From positions 18,983,045 through 19,047,044 of the forward strand of contig NC_069127.1 of NCBI RefSeq assembly GCF_026914265.1: 64,000 nt of DNA, read 5' to 3'. Positions 59,803 through 64,000 of this stretch are shown here, piece after piece (the stretch's first letter is position 1; each line of letters opens with the position of its first letter). The notes beneath the pieces were generated by a model, which was not told where the DNA came from, made no database searches, and saw only the letters and a list, made by a program, of their open reading frames with translations. The translations under genes and the position numbers were made by a program. The stretch is from Mya arenaria (taxonomy: Eukaryota; Mollusca; Bivalvia; Myida; Myidae).

Positions 59803-60445
59803 GGCATGATACACTAAAGTAATAAAACTATAGACATGCTAGATACACTGTAGTAATACAACTATCGGCATGCTAGATACACTGTAGTTATACAACTATC
59901 GGCATGCTAGATACACTAAAGTTATACAACTATCGGCATTCTAGATACACTGTAGTTATACAACTATCGGCATGCTAGATACACTGTAGTTATACAACTA
60001 TCGGCATGCTAGATACACTAAAGTAATACAACTATCGGCATGCTAGATACACTGTAGTTATACAACTATCGGCATGCTAGATACACTAAATTAATACAAC
60101 TATCGGCATGCTAGATACACTAAAGTAATACAACTATCGGCATGCTAGATACACTGTAGTTATACAACTATCGGCATGCTAGATACACTGTAGTTATACA
60201 ACTATCGGCATGCTAGATACACTAAAGTTATACAACTATCGGCATTCTAGATACACTGTAGTTATACAACTATCGGCATGCTAGATACACTGTAGTTATA
60301 CAACTATCGGCATGCTAGATACACTAAAGTAATAAAACTATCGGCATGCTAGATACACTGTAGCTATACAACTATCGGCATGCTAGATACACTAAATTAA
60401 TACAACTATCGGCATGCTAGATACACTGTAGTTATACAACTATCG
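59803..60445. repeat. 34-bp minisatellite, inverted array with 306-bp higher-order repeat
   Basis: About 19 units, reverse complement to the other arrays (GATACACTGTAGTTATACAA CTATCGGCATGCTA). The rare variant GGCATTCTAG occurs at 59937 and again 306 bp (9 units) later with the same order of CTGTAG/CTAAAG units around it, a two-copy higher-order repeat. Confidence 0.93.
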
Positions 60446-61308
60446 TAGTGTTTGAAAATCGGACTCCATTTGCTATCGATAATCGAATAGAATCGGAGCA
60501 AGCTTTTCGATTTACTATCGGACATAAAACGAAAGTTCATAATATCAGTAAGGAATACATTCTTTATACATAGTATCAATATGATCATTTTGATGCTTAA
60601 ACATGGAATCAGTACGTATGATGCTATAGTCATGCTTTTTTGCAACAATAAGTTAATATCCATAACCATTTCCTGTCTTTAATATCTTAACAAAAACAAC
60701 AACATAACAACAAAACACATAACTTAATAATTGCACATCAATGTGCAAAATGTTGCACAGCGCATCAAGTAAGTTAGCTTAGCATTTTATCAATGTAAAA
60801 GCATATTAAATATTTGTGAACCAGCTTAACATTCAATAACCTGTTATATTAAAGATATCATTAGAATATCTAAATTTCATAAAACTTTCACAAAAAAAGT
60901 AAATTCGTTAATTACAAAAATACCAAAAAAGGTTTCAAAAACAGAATGCATCGCAGGTAAGACCGGACCCACTACACCATAGAGACATATTATTGAAGAA
61001 GGTTTTATGAAATATATAAACAATTAAAAACAATTTTGTAATTTTGAGAGAGTTTTTAAGCAAACGTGTTTACATTGACCGCATTTGTGTATGAGCATGA
61101 CCTCCCTTAAAATGAACTCAACGATAATTTACCTGAAAGAAAAATTGACATTTACTCGACTTTTAACACACACACACACACACAAAGAGAAGTAGTTACC
61201 GGAAATAACATTAGCGACATCGATTTTGGACAACCACTATCGATTGTCGCCGACAAAGCATCGTCAGCGACGATTAATCGATTGAACTCGATAATCGTTT
61301 CATCACTA
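60446..61308. mobile_element. Possible hAT-like MITE
   Basis: Ends TAGTGTTTGAAAATCGG and, in reverse, TAGTGATGAAACGATTATCG, with TCGAT/ATCGATTA-rich subterminal text on both sides. No matching target duplication because the flanks differ in origin. No ORF. Confidence 0.5.
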
Positions 61309-61314
61309 CTTTTA

Positions 61315-61445
61315 ATATAATAGTTTTGTTTTGGAGGATGTGGATAATTCTAAAAGCTTATCATTAAAACCTGGTTTCATGGCATTTCGGCGTTTCTATG
61401 TTCTATATCTGCATTTCTGTGTTGTCAGCAACAGTTGATATATAG
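61315..61445. repeat. Duplicate of 55464-55602
   Basis: Collinear copy of the spacer upstream of the 43-bp minisatellite (TTTTGTTTTGGAGGATGTGG, AATTCTAAAA, TTTCGGCGTTTCTATGTTCT). Same orientation. Confidence 0.85.
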
Positions 61446-61509
61446 CATGTGCGTTGATGTCGAAAGAAACCTGCGAAAGAAGAAAAATTATGTTTAATTT
61501 AAGTTTATT

Positions 61510-61570
61510 TTAAAGGTGCACTCTTTACCATTTTTACAACTTTTTTATGTTTTTGTCTTGGAAAGAGCAA

Positions 61571-61648
<78 letters not shown>

Positions 61649-61787
61649 TGTGATATAATAAAAGAATATTGAGTTGAGTTGAGTTGAGTTAAGTTGAGTA
61701 TAAGATTGCTGACAAAAAATCCGATCGTAGATTTTCATATTTCCGTTCAAAAATTAATGTTTTATGGCCTAAACCGTTACTAACGGG
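61510..61787. mobile_element. TTAA MITE family, copy 4, split by a (TA)n tract
   Basis: TTAA at 61510-61513, then AGGTGCACTCTTTACC and TCTTGGAAAGAGCAAG as in copy 1. A 71-bp (TA)n run (61572-61642) and GAGTT repeats replace the middle. The interior text GACTGCTGACAAAA type follows. The right end is missing because copy 5 starts directly after it. Confidence 0.75.
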
Positions 61788-61915
61788 TTAAAGCTGCACT
61801 CTCATAGATTGAACTTTTTGACAACTTTTTATTTTTTACCTTGCCACAGATTGAACTTTTTGACAACTTTTTTTATTTTTTATCTTGAAACGAGCCAATT
61901 CTCATGGCAAAATGT
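61788..61915. mobile_element. TTAA MITE family, copy 5, left end only
   Basis: TTAA 61788-61791 then AGCTGCACTCTCATAGATTG. The segment AGATTGAACTTTTTGACAAC is duplicated in tandem (61808 and 61847). Confidence 0.75.
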
Positions 61916-62460
61916 AGTTTTTATTTGTATTATAAATTGATAATAACTTGTTTATATTTGTATGTATTAAAACAAATGTCTTAATTATTGTTATAAATAG
62001 TTACTTAAGAAGAAACACATTTTATATTTAAGATATGTTTATTATATTTCATAGCGATTACAATATTTATCATTGTACAAAAGTAATTTAAAGATCTAAA
62101 TGCTCAGTCATGTATATTGACCACTTGGCCAAACAATTGTATTGCAACTTCAAATGCTATAATTGGCCCAACGTTACGTTTGCTAAACATCCTAACGCCA
62201 ACTACGATATTGGCACGGTTGGCCAAGCGTTTGCCCATTGATACCGAGCCCACGTCAAAACACACCTCAGCAAGCTTTCCTGGTAATTACCTTAGATGGC
62301 CCATCGTAGTTCGTACTACGGAGTGTTTGTTTGTTTATTTTAGTTAATCAAGGTCTGCCCGCGCCCATTGGCTGCAGTATGGCTGGACCCCCGCCGTGAC
62401 GTCATCACGACTTAAATTGTGTTTAAATGCCATAAGTGTCATAAGACAGATGTGACAGCA
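61916..62460. other. Spacer, no gene seen
   Basis: A more GC-rich patch at 62160-62400 opens a 76-codon plus-strand frame without recognisable family. Nothing else supported. Confidence 0.45.
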
Positions 62461-62469
62461 ATTCGCAGT

Positions 62470-62776
62470 CAAATCCAGACATTGGAAGACTTGAAGAAAC
62501 AGAGTGAGATACAAGAGATCCTCTTTGCGGAGAGACCTCTTGGTTCTTTAACGTGCTCGGTGTAAAGCACCGATACACGGGATACAACTTTTCTTGGTTG
62601 AACCAGTACTGAGTACCCCATCTTTCCAAGGACTACCCTTTAAATACCGAGCGCCAGGCAAGGGAGCTACTTGTACTACCTTTTAACGTTTTTTGGTATA
62701 ACGAGGCCAGGGATCGACCCCACAACCTCCCGCTCCGTAAGCGGACGCCTTAACAACTAGGCCACGGAGACGGAGT
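62470..62776 (-). repeat. SINE 1 of 3, tRNA-Arg-like head
   Basis: The head (62699-62776, minus strand) reads GGCCTAGTTGTTAAGGCGTC (A-box), CGCTTACGGAGCG (arm with anticodon ACG, as in tRNA-Arg) and GGGGTCGATCCCTGG (B-box). The body to its left has TTTAACGTGCTCGGTG..GCACCGATACACGGGA, shared with SINE 3, and ACCAGTACTGAGTACC, shared with SINE 2. Confidence 0.78.
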
Positions 62777-63072
62777 GGTGGTGGTGTTAGTAGTTTATAC
62801 TCCGGGTCCCGACGTGAGCACATTGAAGGGTCCCTGAGTGACAGTTCAACCACCGCACACCTATCCTGGGCAGAACCAGTACTAGGTGCCTTCACCTTTG
62901 CATGGAACTGACATCTTCTGTACATGCCAGGGGCAGTGGTACAGTGCGAATGGTCGTAGAAAGGATTTCATAACCAATCACAACAGAAGTGACCTGGTCC
63001 GCCCGGGAATCGACCCCGGAAATTGTCCGATTCAGAGTCCAAAGCTCTGCCGATTGAGCTAACCTGGTGGAC
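62777..63072 (-). repeat. SINE 2 of 3, tRNA-Gln-like anticodon arm
   Basis: The head (62997-63072, minus strand) reads CACCAGGTTAGCTCAATCGG CAGAGC (A-box), GGACTCTGAATC (anticodon CTG, as in tRNA-Gln) and CGGGGTCGATTCCCGG (B-box), and its acceptor arms pair at 6 of 7 positions. The body carries AGAACCAGTACTAGGTGCCT and TACATGCCAGGGGCAGTGG. It shares the 5' leader CACTC(C/T)GTCTCCGT with SINE 1. Intact folding means a tRNA pseudogene cannot be excluded. Confidence 0.75.
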
Positions 63073-63179
63073 GGAGACAGAGTGACGGTGTGTAAGCTTA
63101 TTTATACTCGCACTCGGGCCTTGCCCTACTGCCCCGTTAAGATTGTTAGTCATGTAAGGTTTTTGGAGCAAAGTGCACA

Positions 63180-63357
63180 GGTTAAATTAACCATAGTGAG
63201 AGGTAACCTGGCCCTTTAACGTGCACAAGTGTTTAACACTGTCACTCGGGATCACCAGTTAACGTCCTTCCTGAAAAACGAGTGGTGCGGCGGGTAATCG
63301 AAATTTCGACCCCTGGATCGACAGTAAAGTGTGTAACCAGTAGACCACGGATCCACC
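63180..63357 (-). repeat. SINE 3 of 3, third tRNA-like head
   Basis: The head (63288-63357, minus strand) reads ATCCGTGGTCTACTGGTTAC (A-box region) and CAGGGGTCGAAATTTCG (weak B-box). The body holds TTTAACGTGCACAAGTGTTT..CACTGTCACTCGGGA, matching the SINE 1 body. Confidence 0.65.
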
Positions 63358-64000
63358 ACAATGTCGTAAATGTTACCCACGAGAAACGATGTATAAATAA
63401 GTACAACATATTCTCGAGTACATTGGTGGTGGGTCCGTGACCTAAGGCTCGCATCTTTTAGCTCCCGTCTCACCGCTACATCTTTCTCATACCATCTTCC
63501 GGCATAGAAGATGGGAAGAAATAATACCGATTGTGATGACACTAAGTTGATAGGATGCTTAAATCGGATAACGACCGCCTGCGTTAATTATCAAATTTCT
63601 TTAACAAAACAAAATATGAGTAAACAAAAGTGCACGTGCATTTGTTTTTGAAATTGCAGTACCGTGACCATTTCATTTCGAGCCGTTATGTCGAACTAAT
63701 TACACTACGGCAGTGTGAATTTTAGAAGGTCACGTGACAGGTCGCCATTTCTGTCTGCTCGGACAAAAAAATTGAATGAAATTTACTTTCTACACACGTT
63801 AAATATGGGTATAATATTTATATGAAAATTGCAGAAATTATGGATTTTTTTCAATTGTCAGTAAATCATTATTTTATATTCATAACGGTCAAATTTGAAA
63901 TGTTTTGCTCTCACTGACTCATGATTTCCAAATTCATGATGTTTGTCACTCAAGAAATGTCATACAGACGTTGACTAATTATTAGCTCATCGACAGTGTA
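63358..64000. other. Right edge, no gene seen
   Basis: AT-rich sequence; no exon, RNA gene or repeat border supported. Confidence 0.5.

Noticed and set aside
62997-63072. Functional tRNA-Gln gene
   Set aside because: The anticodon arm and acceptor pairing are fair, but it sits in a SINE trimer, shares a leader with a neighbouring SINE and has an atypical T-arm; SINE head more likely.

Overview
This is an AT-rich, intron-rich, repeat-dense eukaryotic nuclear window that looks like a bivalve mollusc. The host genes are animal MED14, sorbitol dehydrogenase and a clan-2 cytochrome P450. They sit among short-intron genes, TTAA-flanked MITEs with AGCTGCACTCTC ends, tRNA-derived SINEs, a pearl/Helitron-like element with an internal ~165-bp tandem repeat, and several minisatellites. 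The species assignment is inference.

Region 1 (1-11.8 kb, minus strand) holds the 5' half of MED14. I could place 17 coding exons whose phases all agree (607 codons). The rest of the gene lies off the left edge. Its introns carry a 27-bp minisatellite, a 28-bp minisatellite, a tRNA-derived SINE and two MITEs.

Region 2 (11.9-25.2 kb) has no recognised gene. It holds a pearl/Helitron-like repeat, a pogo-like MITE, three elements with CAGGG ends, a three-level nest of DNA transposons, a SINE split by a transposon, and a short LINE tail. Near 23.77 kb a TATA box is followed by a perfect hairpin and a small ORF with three 18-residue repeats.

Region 3 (25.27-28.50 kb, plus strand) is a complete 8-exon sorbitol dehydrogenase gene with one odd splice junction. 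Region 4 (29.7-31.2 kb, minus strand) is an intronless 474-codon ORF of unknown function.

Region 5 (33.5-61.5 kb) is a duplicated, repeat-riddled block. A 34-bp minisatellite recurs five times, once inverted. A P450 duplicon is present twice: a decayed copy at 39.2-40.4 kb and an open, intronless copy at 52.9-54.4 kb. The decayed side has taken in a TIR-flanked element that itself carries a LINE, and it is followed by a broken Ty3-type LTR retrotransposon fossil into which a hAT-like element inserted. The open side is followed by a 43-bp minisatellite interrupted by a foldback element and by an ORF1-only LINE.

Region 6 (61.5-64 kb) holds two further MITE copies and a head-to-tail run of three SINEs with different tRNA-like heads and related bodies. 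The host genes have unrelated roles (transcription, polyol metabolism, oxidation) and show no functional cluster. The interest of the window lies in its repeat architecture.
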